A stretch of 64,000 bases of DNA from positions 1,340,001 to 1,404,000 of the forward strand of contig OX940863.1 of NCBI GenBank assembly GCA_954871525.1, read 5' to 3'. Below the pieces are notes generated by a model. The model made no database searches and was not told the origin of the DNA. It was given only the letters and a program-made list of their open reading frames with translations. This document shows positions 24,107 to 36,341 of the stretch, piece by piece (the stretch's first letter is position 1; each line of letters opens with the position of its first letter). This DNA is from Parietaria judaica (lineage: Eukaryota > Streptophyta > Magnoliopsida > Rosales > Urticaceae). Both the position numbers and the translations under genes were made by a program.

Positions 24107-27100
24107 TCATTGAGTCCCTTTTCTGCTACGGCTACTACCCGTCCTTGCACTAGTGGGCTCCGCCGAGCCAAACAACTCCCTGTGACCGGGAGAAGACTGC
24201 ATCCCCCGAGACGAGACTTGACGAGGCGATCCTGAACTTGCTGCCTCGGTTTCCAAACTTCTCATCTCATCGCTCAGCATAGCAAACTGTGTATGCAAAA
24301 GTTATATTTATCAGCTAACTTGCCTGAAATTTTGAGTCATCACAGTTATTTAAGGAATTTTCCTCTAAATCGTCAAAAGACAAGGATTTTTGTCAAATCC
24401 TAAGTCCCGTGCAATGTAGAAATTACTGTTTTGACAAAATCACCATAAATTTAAAAGCATATGCATTGTAAATAGCTTATATTCCAAAAATAACCATCAA
24501 ATACTGAACAGTTAAGGATGTAACTGCTACAATTTACAATTTCCATACGGAACGGTACAAATATAAGTTACGGAGCAAACTACGAAACACACGATGGGGC
24601 ATAGCTGCAAATTACTCAATCGCTATTCACTCAAAAACAATAGGCCATTTTCGTGTTGAAATTTTACTAAGCTCAGATTCGGTCTAAATTGATAGGAAGA
24701 CGCTATGAAAATGTGTCATGAAATTTGGTACATTACCCGGGTTTCATTTTCTCTCAAGCGATCTTGGAGTGCACTTATGGCTGGACTCAAGCTGCAAGAA
24801 TTCAAGACAAGCTACGATCCGATTAAGAAGATACACACAGCCGAAAAGAATGAACGGATCAAACGAGTATAATAATCTTGGTACAGAGAACGGCATTGAA
24901 GTCTGACCAGTATTCGATAAGTTTGCATATTGAAGCTTGATAGGTCGATGTGTGGTGTATAAAAGTAAGTGGATGAACTTTCCAATCTCTGACGGAAAAT
25001 GCAAAAACTTCTGAATAAAATACAAATTAAAGACATTGAAATATTTTTAAGTAGAATAAAAATTTTAAGACACCTTGTATTTTGCATGATGGCTTGGTTA
25101 TATGCTGCTTGTTCTTCCTCATACAACACGCGTTGCAAATCCGTGAACGACGCCAATGGTGAATCGAGTTTAGTAAGAGCTGATGTGGGCAATACATGTA
25201 GAGGAACTTCTTTCCTCGCATACTCTGCACCGCTGAAGCCAGAAACCACAAGTTTACAAGTCAGGTATAGAGAGAACAAATAAGTCTAAATTCTCGATAT
25301 ATATTCTTTAATTTCTAAAATCACAGTGACAAATATTTTAAAAAAGGCGTTTTAGAAAAGAAAAAAAGTAACAGATAAAAATGAAACAAAACGACCAAGA
25401 AAATGCCGACACTAGAGTAATAGAGATTCCAATCATGCAACTCTAATTTATTAAATGTAATAAAGCACATAGGATTATTAATTGCTATATATTATACCTC
25501 ATGTCTAAGTTGGAGCGGTGCATTGCTTCTTGCATACTATCAGACATATCCATCGAATCTATGTCGACAACGTTGTTATTTGAATTGCTTCTATTGTAGC
25601 TCCCTCCAGTTCTCTGTCTTTCTGGAAGGGTAATGTCGGCGTTCGCAAAAAGACCGCCTAAGTCTGAAGTTTTTGCCCCGCCCTAGTCAATTGAAAATGG
25701 TTAGCAATATTACATATATGGTACATTATATATGTACCCTTCAGTAGATTGAAAAAAAGAATACCTTAAAACTTCCAGAAGATCTAGAATCACCAGTGTC
25801 TTGATAGAGAGCCTCACTTTTTCCAGAGCTAGACCTCATTATTGCATTCTCTGAGGAGCTTAACGACGATTCGAGTTCTATTAGTGAACCTCTACTTACA
25901 GGAGACAGAGGAATAGGTCTTGAAAGGCGATTCTGCTTCCCATCCGAGGACTGAAAAGCGATGACTTGGATCCTTCCCACCTGAAAAATAAGGCTAATTT
26001 TGAATTTTCCACGCTTAAAGGAAACAACTCCATTTCCAAAGTATGCATTAAATCAACCAACCTTGTTCATATCTTCACTGAAACAAGAAAAAATCAGTCC
26101 AATAAACCCCGAATCCAGAAGTTGGTACATCCCCTGAGTTCGCACATCTGCCGGAAAAGAATGATTTTAACAATGTAATAACATCTCTATTCTTTAGAAT
26201 AGCAATCAAAGCTTCTTCTTGAAAATCCCTTTTTAATATATATATATATATATATATTAAAAAAATTGATTGAGAAACACTTACCAACATGAGAGGGAAG
26301 AACCGTTATATGAGGATGCGAATGGTACCAACCAATCACTCTAGTTGTTCTTCCCGTCGAAATTGTCATTCTGTGTGATAATGTTAAGGAAACTGATAGT
26401 GAAATTTGTATAAGCCTACAACATCAGAGAATTTTCCCAAGAAACCTAGAAAACAGCTTCAAAACAGACTGTTAAATGGCCCAAAGAATCATAAAGGATA
26501 TCTCGGCTTGAGCTGAAGCAGCAGCCAACTGTTCGGGATTAGTCTCCACGCGATCCTTTCTTCGATCCGATCGCGTTTGAGGTGATGCCCCCCAAATTAA
26601 TGCAGTCACACTTCCACCCTTATGCTGTGCCATGAGAATCGAAGCATATTAATATCAACGCACTGAACACACCATCAAGAATAAACAAGGTTCGTAACAA
26701 CGAAGATCAAGGCGTAAAACGGTCGGTATCATTCTTGAACTAGAGCGCACCGACGAAGTCAATTTTACGAGGAAACCCGAGTGCACTTATCCAGTAACTG
26801 GTGGGTCTCTTCTTAGTCAAGTTGCCATGTACTTCAATGAGCATAGATAGTTTTAACTTTAACCTTTATCCACACAGTTATACAAGTCCACCCAATATAT
26901 ATATAATGAAGTAATGAACTAGCTTCATTTATACAGTGTTTCACTAATCTTCAGATTGTAAATTTCGTAGTGTTTCTCTTCTCTTAATTTCCATGTCCAT
27001 ATTCACGGCATATGTGATCAGAGAGAAATGGAAATGCACAGAATTCATCACTCATCATAAACAAGCACAGTTGAATTTCTTAGACTCTGTTAAAATCCTA

Positions 27101-27381
27101 AAAAAAAAAAAAAACTAATAAAACCCCTTTCTCCCAATTCAAAGGCATACCGAAAACCCCTTTGCTCGGCACTCGAAAACCCAGAAAAGAGTAGCTTCAG
27201 AATCTCGCGAAGAAGAGAAATGATGGGAGCGATTGCATCGATAAGTTGAATTGAGGAAAAGGAAAAGAACCTCGATATCGCCGAGAAGAAGACCCATGAT
27301 CTCTTCGGTCTCGGTGGACAATGCATGAGTGAGACATGTGAGCCAAACGTCCTCCGACATCTTCACGCTCGTCAGAGCCAT
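24107..27381 (-). CDS. BRCC36A: Lys63-specific deubiquitinase BRCC36 (JAMM metalloprotease)
   Basis: Ten exons: 27381-27271, 26624-26502, 26372-26285, 26147-26062, 25980-25765, 25682-25498, 25232-25074, 24988-24908, 24791-24737, 24286-24107; all phases agree, 427 aa. The MPN+ domain is clear: MALTSVKMSEDVWLTCLTHA, the catalytic Glu in EEIMGLLLGDIE, and the zinc-binding JAMM motif HSHPHITVLPSHVD (H-x-H-x7-S-x2-D). A Ser-rich variable insert fills exon 5, then EVPLHVLPTSALTKLDSPLA and a C-terminal helical region. It removes K63-linked ubiquitin in BRCA1-A/BRISC complexes during double-strand break repair. Intron 2 has AT-AC borders of the U12 type. The start follows the family N-terminus; an upstream in-frame Met lies in the (CT)n leader. 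Confidence 0.95.
26373..26501 (-). other. U12-type AT-AC intron in BRCC36
   Basis: Read on the minus strand the intron opens ATATCCTTT and closes with ...CACAC, after an exact TTCCTTAAC branch site 11 nt before its end. No GT donor is available that would keep the frame; AT-AC removal joins AQAE to RMTIST, the conserved family sequence. Confidence 0.88.
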
Positions 27382-28004
27382 TTCTCTCTCAGCGATCGAA
27401 GCTCCAAGAGGAACGATCAACTCTCTCTCTCTCTCTCTCGGTGAGTGAATGTATGGCAAATTAATAAAAAGAAAATAAATAATAATATTTGTTATGTGAT
27501 AATCGTGTGTGGCTGGTTCCAGCTCGTTACTTTACGCTTGCACGGTACGATCTCTCTTATCTGATGATGGATAGTGTAACTGCCGATTTCCCACTTCCTA
27601 CACATTTGCTTTTCAAGTACAAATTTTGTTGTATCAATCCAAGTACTTGTGAATTTTAAAACGTTGGCATAAGAAAAATAATCTTAAATTATTTTTAGCA
27701 TAAATGAAATATTAGGGGTAAAATTATGACAAAATATTAAGTTGATGACAAATATAAATATAATTATAAAATGACAGGGTTACTTAAACATAAAAATATA
27801 AGATATTGTATTGTCTGATCTTATTGTTGCACCTTGAAACTTTCATGAATTTATAACACATTGTTAAAATAAAAACATGTGTAAAATTCAAAAAAAAAAA
27901 AAAAACTATCAATTCAGCACTTAATTCTTAATTCTTAATTCTCTCAAGATGCTACGCGACGAAGATATACATAAAGTACCGTGACAAATTTAAAGTCTGA
28001 CGTT
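27382..28004. other. BRCC36 upstream region
   Basis: Contains a short (CT)n run at 27421-27440, probably in the 5' UTR, then AT-rich sequence with two A-runs. No other feature. Confidence 0.4.
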
Positions 28005-28699
28005 CATCAACCTTAACTCGTGCAACGCTTTGACATGTTCAACCCTTCTGTTCCACGAAATCAAAATGGTTAGTACAAACATAGGTGGAACATAATGCAC
28101 TTTTGAGGTGATCTTGTAGCGAATCGTTCTCAACTCGAGCATCTAGACCTGAGTTATTGTCTTTTGAGTGACGTATGGTTACGAAAAATAGCAAATAGTT
28201 GTCCAAATTTGCAGTCGCTCATCCTGAGGAATGCTTTGAGATCACATGGAGTGGCGTGATATCGGCCTTAAATGCGTGTCAGAAGTTACGATACTTAATT
28301 ATGATCGATTAGACATGAATACAAAGTTTTTCACTATACCTCGAACTCGCCGAGCTGGAAGTATTGAAAGCTTACAGATTGAACATCGGTGACGACGAGT
28401 TAGGGTTAATCAGAAGGATGTGTCCAATGATGTTGGAATTGAACTTGAGACGTTGCTCGAAAATCACGAACAAAGGAGTGTTGGAGATAGTCAATAACTG
28501 CAAGGTACTACGGAAAATCAATCTCAAAGATTGTAACAATCTCAACATCGATATAATGCCTCATTTGGTGTCGATGCAATCTCTCAAGAGGATTGTCCCA
28601 CCGTGCAGTATCGCTCCGAACAAGAAAGATATGGAGTCCTACCTCGGCTTGGAGGCCTCGTCTAGTATGGCACCTGCAATCGTTTCAAGATTGCAATGA
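28005..28699 (+). pseudogene. Decayed F-box/LRR (AMN1-type leucine-rich repeat) gene fragment
   Basis: Conceptual pieces of Cys-type leucine-rich repeats run in order but in different frames: SQLEHLDLSYCLLSDVWLRK and NSCPNLQSLILRNALRS (about 28110-28245), ALNACQKLRYL (about 28265), then an open run 28364-28699 with LRRCSKITNKGVLEIVNNCK and LRKINLKDCNNLNI. Stops and frameshifts separate the blocks and no F-box start is found. The intact relatives are nuclear or cytosolic SCF adaptors, but this copy looks dead. Confidence 0.7.
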
Positions 28700-29240
28700 C
28701 ATGGTTATTGATATTATGTCTAGCTTGGTATTAATGCAGCCGCTTATGAGGAGTCCTACGTTATAGCTTGGTGTTATACCTCCGAACAAGAGGGATATGA
28801 GGCAGTGGCGGATCAAGGGTTTATGGATAGGGGGCCGAAAAAAATTCAATGACATATATACATAAATTTATAATTTTATATATATATTACATTTTTCATT
28901 CATTTTTATTATAGCTTTTTACTTTATATATGTATATATACAAATAAATTATTTGTCATTTTCATTTATTTTGTATTTTGTTTCCTACAAATTTATCACG
29001 GAGTGTACAATTTTTTTAAACTTAACACTGCTTATTACTATAGGATTATATTATCTTATACCCTAACGTTGGCCGTGGATCCACCACTGATATGAAGTCC
29101 TACCTCGGCTTAGAGACATCGTCTAGTATGGCACCTGCAATGGTTTCAAGGCTGTGATGACATGGTTATTGATATTATGTCTAGCTTGATGTTATTGCAA
29201 CCGCTTATGAGGAGTCCTACCTTATAGCTTTGTTCCAAGT
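28628..29240 (+). repeat. Partial tandem duplication of the F-box/LRR 3' end
   Basis: About 130 bp at 28628-28762 (from GATATGGAGTCCTACCTCGG to GCTTATGAGGAGTCCTAC) recurs at 29089-29221 with few changes. The second copy's junction carries the hAT-like insertion at 28803-29089, which landed in the repeated segment. Confidence 0.8.
28803..29089. mobile_element. hAT-type MITE inserted in the F-box/LRR remnant
   Basis: Termini CAGTGGCGGATC and, inverted, CAGTGGTGGATCC. Flanking 8-bp repeats are ATATGAGG (28795-28802) and ATATGAAG (29090-29097), one mismatch. 287 bp, AT-rich, no coding. Confidence 0.8.
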
Positions 29241-29594
29241 GAGAAGACGAGAAAAATCTATCTCTATGGATGCCTTGTGACATTCATATGCTCTTCAACA
29301 TCTCAAGTCTTGAACCTCTGATGATATTCAGCTTGTCGTCTAACCCCAACATCTTTCTCTTCCTCTGTCGTTTTTGCATTTTTCTCTCTCCTACTTTGAA
29401 AAGCCTGATACCGATCATCACACATTCTCACAAGGTCTCAAACACACGTGTTTGAAGAGCATATGGCGCACACGGTGTTCGTCAAGTGCAGGTGGCATGT
29501 GTTTCAAAGTCTCACTCTATCCCCCTCATCTTGGTCAACGAGCAAAAATTGTGAGATACTCTTTTAATTATATGCTTACACACATAGTTGTGAT

Positions 29595-30633
29595 CAAGGT
29601 TTAAAATTTTGCGAAAATCGTGCCAAATTCGGTGCGATTTTTGTTTTCCGCAGATATGCGAAACGAAAGTCTTGTCGTTTCGTCATATTTTTACCAAATG
29701 TCGTTGAAAACGACACGACATGGGCTGCGAAAATCTTTTGTCGTTTTTGTGTGTAAAAACTGCGAAAAATGGTTGGATTTTTGCCAAAAATCATATCTTT
29801 GGTTAGATTTCGGCAAAAATACCAATTAACCTTTCGGCAAAAATAATTATACTCACACAAGAGCACCCCACCCCGCCACGGCCGGCGGCGGCGGCGCGCG
29901 CGTGGTGGTGTAACATTTGTGTGAGTCCTCCTCCATCCACAAAACCCTATGACTCAAAGGGCCCAAGCCCTTGTCCCTAATATTTTGTATATAAACATCA
30001 CCAAACTCTTGTCATCTATCAATGTGGGACTTTTTGTTATTAAACTAATATCACACATTCACACTTAACATACACATACACTTCACCTAATAATTTAACA
30101 TAATATTATACACTTAACATACATATTAACTTCACCTAACATACATATACACTTAATATACATATTCATTTAATATTATACACTTCAACTAATATTAAAT
30201 TTGTTAACATACATATACAATTAACATGCATATTCACTTAATATTACACACTTAATTAACATACATATTCACTTCACATAATTATTTGACTTGATATTAT
30301 ACACTTAAACTAATAAAGTGACTTAATATTATACATTTCACCTACATATTTAATTTACAAATGTGTTTTGTTGTATACAATTATGTCTTGTATTTATTAA
30401 ATATGTAGTTTTGAACTTATATAAATATCGTGCTTAAATACTCAAATATTTTTTACAAAATATCCATGCGAAAAGTGCGGTAAATGCGGTATGTCCATGC
30501 GAAAAGTGCGGTAAATGCGGTATGCGGCATGCCCTTTTTTTCCCTTTTGCCCATCGACAAACCAATCGGCAAGCGATATATCCGTATAACGGAAAATGCG
30601 AAACGAAATCGGCAAGCGGCATTTTAAACTTTG
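29595..30633. mobile_element. Non-autonomous hAT-like element (1,039 bp)
   Basis: Inverted termini CAAGGTTTAAAATTTTGC and CAAAGTTTAAAATGCCGC, flanked by a perfect 8-bp repeat GTTGTGAT (29587-29594 and 30634-30641). The interior has a GC-rich patch (29876-29910), a run of diverged CACTTAACATACATAT units (30060-30350) and a tandem copy of GCGAAAAGTGCGGTAAATGC near the right end. No transposase seen. Confidence 0.85.
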
Positions 30634-30641
30634 GTTGTGAT

Positions 30642-31160
30642 GGACAACTATTTGTTTTATTAGACTACATCTTTTGTGGCGTGAATCAAGAATTAAATAT
30701 CATATTTATCTTGTTTTTCAATCAATAATAAATCGCCCATGTACGCTAGAGTTTTTCTTTTAGAACCTTGGTCTACCACTAATATGCTTCTGACGTCTCT
30801 CAAGCCTTGGACTTCTGACGACTACGCTCTCCCTTTCCGACGTCAAATCCATCACCCTCTCCATCATGTCGTTGAACCCTTTTCAAATTTACTTAAATAA
30901 AATTTTATAGTCATGTAATGCTAATCAATTATGTCATGATGTATTAAATATGATATCGGAGATTATTGATATATAAGAAGTATTAGATCGATATGAAGTT
31001 ATTTATTTGGGGATGAGACATGAGCCACCCCTAACCGGAGGGTAAACGGAGGGGGCTCCATTAACTGCAGGATGAAGCTGGCCCACGCTCGGCTTTTATC
31101 AGACGCCGAGCCGTACACGGCCAACCATAAAACGTGAGGACCAAAGAGAAGAAAAAAAAA
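30642..31160. other. Intergenic between transposons
   Basis: No gene recognised in this stretch. Confidence 0.4.
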
Positions 31161-31164
31161 CATA

Positions 31165-32190
31165 GCTGTGTTTGGTACATAGCTTGAAAACAGTTTTTTA
31201 GTTTTCTAACTTGTACAGTTACACTGGAAAAAATAAATGACTGTTTGGTGTGTAACTCATCAAATTGAAGTCCAAAACATTTCAAGTTTTATTCTGTTTT
31301 TCTTAAGGAATTTCAAATACAGATTTTTGTTGTTTTCTGTTTTTTTCACTCAATTTTTTCTTTCATCACTCCTTATTTCTATCGACTTCATTAAGAGTAA
31401 AATCCGAACCGGGAACCGGGAAATAACTTCTTTTTTTTTCGTCTATGTTCCAAAAAATTGGGATTTTTTTTCTTTCCGATTTCGGTTTTAAAAGTGCTTG
31501 ACTTAAAAACCACATGTATTTTTGAAAACCAAAAATTAAAAACTACAAATAGTATAAAAACGACAATAAAAGTTTAAAATACACTAAAAATGACATACTA
31601 AAAACTAAAAAAATGACATGTAGTTTAAAATCAGAACCGGTAACAAAAACCGGGGAATATTTGTTTAGGGCATCGTTTTCGGTTCTCAATTCTAAAAATG
31701 GGTACCGAGAAGTACCAGTTCTTGGGTTTAAATTAAATTTCTTGGATTTTTTTATAATCGATCCGGGACCGGTACCGGAACAGAGACAAAACCGGAAAAC
31801 GGATACCAAATTTCCACCTTTAAACTTCACCATTGAACCTTCAAAGTCTCGATGCATGTTAAAACTAATTATTTAGACTATATAATATAGTTTTGATATG
31901 TTAAACATGATTGTATCTAATTTACACCAAAATATAATATTTATGTTATTGTATTATTAATGTAATAATATTTTTAAATTTTATTAATGTATTAAATATT
32001 TGATTTTTTAAGAAAAAATCGAATCGTATTCCAAACAGTTATTCTGTTGTTTTATTTCTAAAAAATAAAAACAGAAATGTGTACCAAACAGTTACTTAAA
32101 AACAACTGCAAGAGTTTTTTACACTACAACTATAAAATTCTAAATAGAGAAAACAAAAACAGTTCGAGTTGTCTACCAAACGGCACCTTT
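31165..32190. mobile_element. Probable DNA transposon remnant with nested CCGG-rich insertion
   Basis: Left edge AGCTGTGTTTGGTACATAG and right edge, inverted, AGGTGCCGTTTGGTAGACAA resemble the termini of PIF/Harbinger or hAT MITEs. GTACCAAACAGTTACTT recurs inside. A block at about 31395-31850 rich in ACCGG looks like a second, nested element. No target-site duplication could be fixed. Confidence 0.45.
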
Positions 32191-32893
32191 GATTTTTATT
32201 TTTATTTTTTTCATTTGCAACAACCAACACTAAACCTATCAACCTAAAATATATGGATAAAAAAAATGTGCATATATTTTCATATTAGTTAATGAAAGAT
32301 TTAACCAATCAGCTGAATCTTTGAAAATATGGAACGAGCGAATGAAGAAAAAATCCAATAGGCCAAGCCCTGACCCACGAAAGAGCAAACCGGGACCAAT
32401 AAGCTTTTTAGGAAGGTGAGCCCAATTGACAATCTCCATCATTCTATTTTAATGTCGTACGTGTAGGTCTTCTCGAGGAAACGACATAGCATAACAACAA
32501 ACAAAAAGAAACGACCAAAATAATGTCTGAGTATTATGACATATAGGATTTCAACATTTTAGTTTATTGCAACATTTTAGAGAATTTGATTAACCAATTA
32601 ATCAGTTCTCTTCGCAGCCAAAACTGCGACAATAATTAGTGATTTCTTCCAAAGACGAAGCTAATTGAGGCAACGATGATCGAAATCCGAGGTCTTTCGA
32701 GGCAAAACATGCAAATACAAGACCAAAATTATAACCGAAAGGACCAAAAATATAAGTGTGGATTTCGTACTTCCATTTGTACTCTCGAATTGTATCGTCC
32801 GAAGTCGCATGTAATAAACACTATTTTAGTACTATTTTTATTTTCTTATATATATTTTTAATAAGTTTAAAGTAAAATAAACACTCTTTTAGT
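32191..32893. other. Intergenic
   Basis: AT-rich, no gene. One exact AAACGACAT at 32479-32487. Confidence 0.4.
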
Positions 32894-33410
32894 TAGGGCT
32901 GTAACTGGAGCGGGTATCCGGTTTTTTGAACTACCCGTATCCGGATCCGGTTTTCCGGATATCCGAAAATCACTACCCGTATCCGGATCCGGAAATCCGA
33001 ATACCTATTTTTAAAACCCTGTTTAATTATCCGTATCCGGTTTGAAATCCAGATTCGAATATTATCCAGATATCCGGAATTTTTAACAAATGAAAATGAA
33101 ACCCTAAAAAGGAGAGTAACCCTAGAAAATGAATAAGAGTAAGAGTAACCGACGAACGAGGGCTTGGAAGCGGCTGAATAAGAGTAACCCTAGAAAATGA
33201 AAATGAAACATCGACTGTCGAAGAAAGGAGAGTGAGTAACCCAACAAAATGAATTAAAAAATTAAAATAAACCGGGTTTTAAACCGGATACGGATATCTG
33301 AATTTTTAAATAACAAAACCCGTATCCGGATTCTGGATTCGGATTTTAAAATCGGATACGGATGCGGATGCGAATTTAAAACCGAGTTCCAGATTTTAGT
33401 TACAACCCTA
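32894..33410. mobile_element. hAT-like MITE rich in CCGGAT repeats (517 bp)
   Basis: Termini TAGGGCTGTAACT and, inverted, TAGGGTTGTAACT. Flanks CTTTTAGT and GTTTTAGT differ at one of 8 positions. The interior is full of palindromic TATCCGGAT/ATCCGGTT units from both ends, so the element can fold on itself. Confidence 0.75.
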
Positions 33411-33760
33411 GTTTTAGTAATATCAGCGTAGTTAAGCTGTCCAATTTTAATGCCACTAGTTTATAAATTATTAAAAGATTCAAGAGTTAAATTCGTAGAT
33501 TTGTTTGATGAATCACCAATTTGCACCGACTTTTAGGTATTTCTTATTCTCGATTTTTTAAAAAAAAATCTTAATAAATTACGAGTACTATATAATAACA
33601 TCTTCGTTACCCATTTGGTGACATTTTCCATAATAATATTTAGATAAGTTTCAAATTATTATTTTTTTTCTCAATCTCGATATATATTTAGTATTGTTTC
33701 GTGGCTGTAATTTGCACTATTGCTTCTTACTGCAATAAACGAACGTGTAATCCCAAACAA

Positions 33761-33960
33761 AACGCCACGTCTCCACCGACGCCCTGACACGCCACGTGTC
33801 ACCCTCTCACAGGCTGACTCATCAAATCATATCTTGCGAAAACGTTTACCTAACGGACGCAGCTTAACGGACTTGGCTACCGAAGCAGGACACGTGCCGG
33901 ACACGTGTCGGAGAGGAGGACGCGTGTCGCTTGCCCAGATCGCTGTCGGGCAGTATAAGA
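33761..33960 (+). promoter_or_regulatory. ABRE-rich LEA promoter with TATA box
   Basis: Upstream of the LEA start: GCCACGT at 33764, GCCACGTGTC 33791-33800, GGACACGTGCC 33888-33898, GGACACGTGTCGG 33899-33911 and a CGCGTGTC coupling-like element at 33921, then TATAAGA at 33954-33960. Multiple G-box ABREs close to a TATA box is the known architecture of ABA- and desiccation-induced LEA genes bound by ABF/AREB and ABI5 bZIP factors. Confidence 0.85.
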
Positions 33961-34089
33961 ATGGCGCCACTGAGCTAAGCTTCTCAATCATCACACTATC
34001 GATTATCGAAACAAAAACAACAGACGAATTTCAATCTTTCTATCAAAAGTACCTAAAGTTTTAAGCAAGTTGGTCGATCAGAAGAAGAA

Positions 34090-35242
34090 ATGGCATCGCA
34101 TGATCAGAAGCAGAGTTACAAAGCTGGTGAAGCTAAGGGACAAGCTCAGGTATTTCATTGTGCCTAATACATTTCCATTTTATTAAATATAAGTGCGGTA
34201 GAAGTATTTAAGTTTTTTTCTAACATGACATATTTTTAAGTTTATAAGTTTCTAAGCTTTGTTTCTTAAAGCACTTTTTTATATCTATATTTGTTTCTTA
34301 AAGCTTTTGTTATTTATTTTTTTGGTTAAATTTTGTTATCGTAGATGAGCTTAGTTGCAATCTTTATACATTCTTCTTTATTTTTACTTTTTGGGTGATT
34401 TTCGACTCCTCTAGGGAAGAAATAAAATGATCGATTTTCGACTCCTCTAGGGAAGAAAAAAAATGATCGATTTTCTTAACAAATTCTGTTAAAGCTAAGT
34501 TATTTATACGTGTTTATTATTGAACATAATAAATTTCTTACAAAATAAATATTAAATTTGAGTTTTATACTTTTAAACAAAGCTCAATATTCATCCCACA
34601 TTATTAATCAAGAATGTATATTTTGCTTAACAATTAAAAGCTTTTCAAGCTTTTACACTCTTTTTTTTATTGTAATTATTTCTTTTATATATATCTACAT
34701 CATATTTGTAGTCCTAAGATATATTATTAGTAAAAAATGTAATTATTACACAATAAGCTTCGTTCAAAGTTTTTATAATTTTTTGTGTAATTTTTATCGT
34801 AACTATTCTTTTCATATATCTAACGATCGAAACATATTTTTGTCACTAATTATTACCCTTGTATTTTTGGTGTCCCTTCTTGCAGGAGAAGACGAACCAG
34901 GTGAAGGGGTCGATGGGCGACAAGGCGCAAGCGGCCAAGGACAAGACCTACGAGACGGCCCAGGCGGCGAAAGACAAGGTCCAAGACGCGGCCCACGCCA
35001 CCAAGGAGAAGACAATGAGCGGGACCCATCAGACCCGAGACAAGACCTCCGAGGCGGCGCACGCCACGGGCGAGAAGGCCCAGGCTGGCAAGGAGAAGAC
35101 CGGCGGCATTCTCCAGCAGACGGGAGACCAGGTGAAGCACGCGGCGCAGAAGACCGCCGACGCCGTGAAGAGCACGTTCGGGATGGCGAAGACCGGCGAG
35201 GAGCAGGACATGCCCACAGCCTACGACAAACCCAGGGAATAG
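34090..35242 (+). CDS. Group 3 (LEA_4) late embryogenesis abundant protein
   Basis: Two exons: 34090-34149 and 34886-35242, phase 0, 138 aa. After MASHDQKQSYKAGEAKG the protein is built from 11-residue units of the type ETAQAAKDKV and HATKEKT, very rich in Ala, Lys, Glu, Gln and Thr and lacking Trp. It is expected to be disordered in water and to fold to amphipathic helices on drying, protecting membranes and proteins in seeds and stressed tissue. The second exon is far more GC-rich than the neighbourhood. Intron 1 carries a duplicated 40-bp block near 34399-34475. The promoter has four ABRE-like sites. The homologues I recall are LEA7 and At3g15670; this copy is somewhat shorter. Confidence 0.92.
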
Positions 35243-36341
35243 ATTTGAGTGTCGTTGACTTTGGTCGTTGCTGTTGTTTGATTGTAATAATGATGTCTCG
35301 GTGTTTTTCCCGTTGCTCAGTTTGGTTTGTGTTGTTAGCCTTTGGCTTGGCTTTTGTTTTATATGTATTTTCCAGTGTTTTACATTCCCTTGAGGTGTGA
35401 AATACGAGCTTATATTATCCCCTTTATTTGTTTACGTGATTAATAATCTTATCAAAATGAAAAGAAAAGAAAAAATAGGCAGTAAAAATATTCGAATTCA
35501 ACAAATATAAAATATATTATAAGTATAACACTAAGTTAAAAGGTGGATGAAAATTATTTTCGTTTTATACTTGTATTCCTTCGACAAATAGAAGCTAATG
35601 TGAGCAAAGAAACACGTCTCTTTCGATGAAAAAATGAGTGACTTCCGCCGTTATTTTCTCTTTTTTATATGATTCTATTATATTTAACGATATATTAAAA
35701 TCAAAAGGATACATGCATATACAGGGAATCAAACGATCATATGAATATACAAAGAACCATATACGAGTTTAAATACAGCTAGTTTCATGATTTCTACCAC
35801 TAGTTTCATGATTTCTGTTATTTTTTTTAAATTCGAAAGTTGTAATCTACAACTAGTAATTTCATGAGTTCGGTTTCCGCTCGCTTTGAATTCATGTTTG
35901 AAGTTGATTCCTAAAGCATGTTAAAGTGAACGACAGGACTGAATGATGGCGGAACCGGAATTTAGCATTTGGGGGGTTAATTTGATAAGGGCCAGCTTGC
36001 AATTTTTGTTAAAATTAACACTTCAAAATATCAAAAATAGTTCCACCTTTACTTCAATCAATATATGGATTAAAGCGGCGATATATGTTAGTATATCGAA
36101 ATAATTTTTCTATAATGCCGATCACACTACTTCATACGAACACGAATCTCTATTTATAATTTTAAGTCTCTTGAATTGAGCTATTCTTCACTAATGTGGG
36201 ACTTCTTTCTTCTTTTAATTTTCTTTTTCAATTTTGTTGTACTGTACATATGAGCTTATTTGTTTTCTCATCCTATCTCATCCTAGTAGTCCTTCCATTC
36301 ACACACTATTTTATTTACATTATAAACGTTATGCAATTATG
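35243..36341. other. Intergenic, LEA 3' flank
   Basis: LEA 3' UTR then AT-rich DNA. At 35943-35990 a GATGGCGGAACCGG block resembles one end of a hAT-like MITE, without a visible partner. Confidence 0.4.

Noticed and set aside
34558..35400. 280-aa plus-strand frame over the LEA gene
   Set aside because: Wrong-frame shadow of the GC-rich LEA exon; the LEA frame has the 11-residue repeats and correct splice phases.
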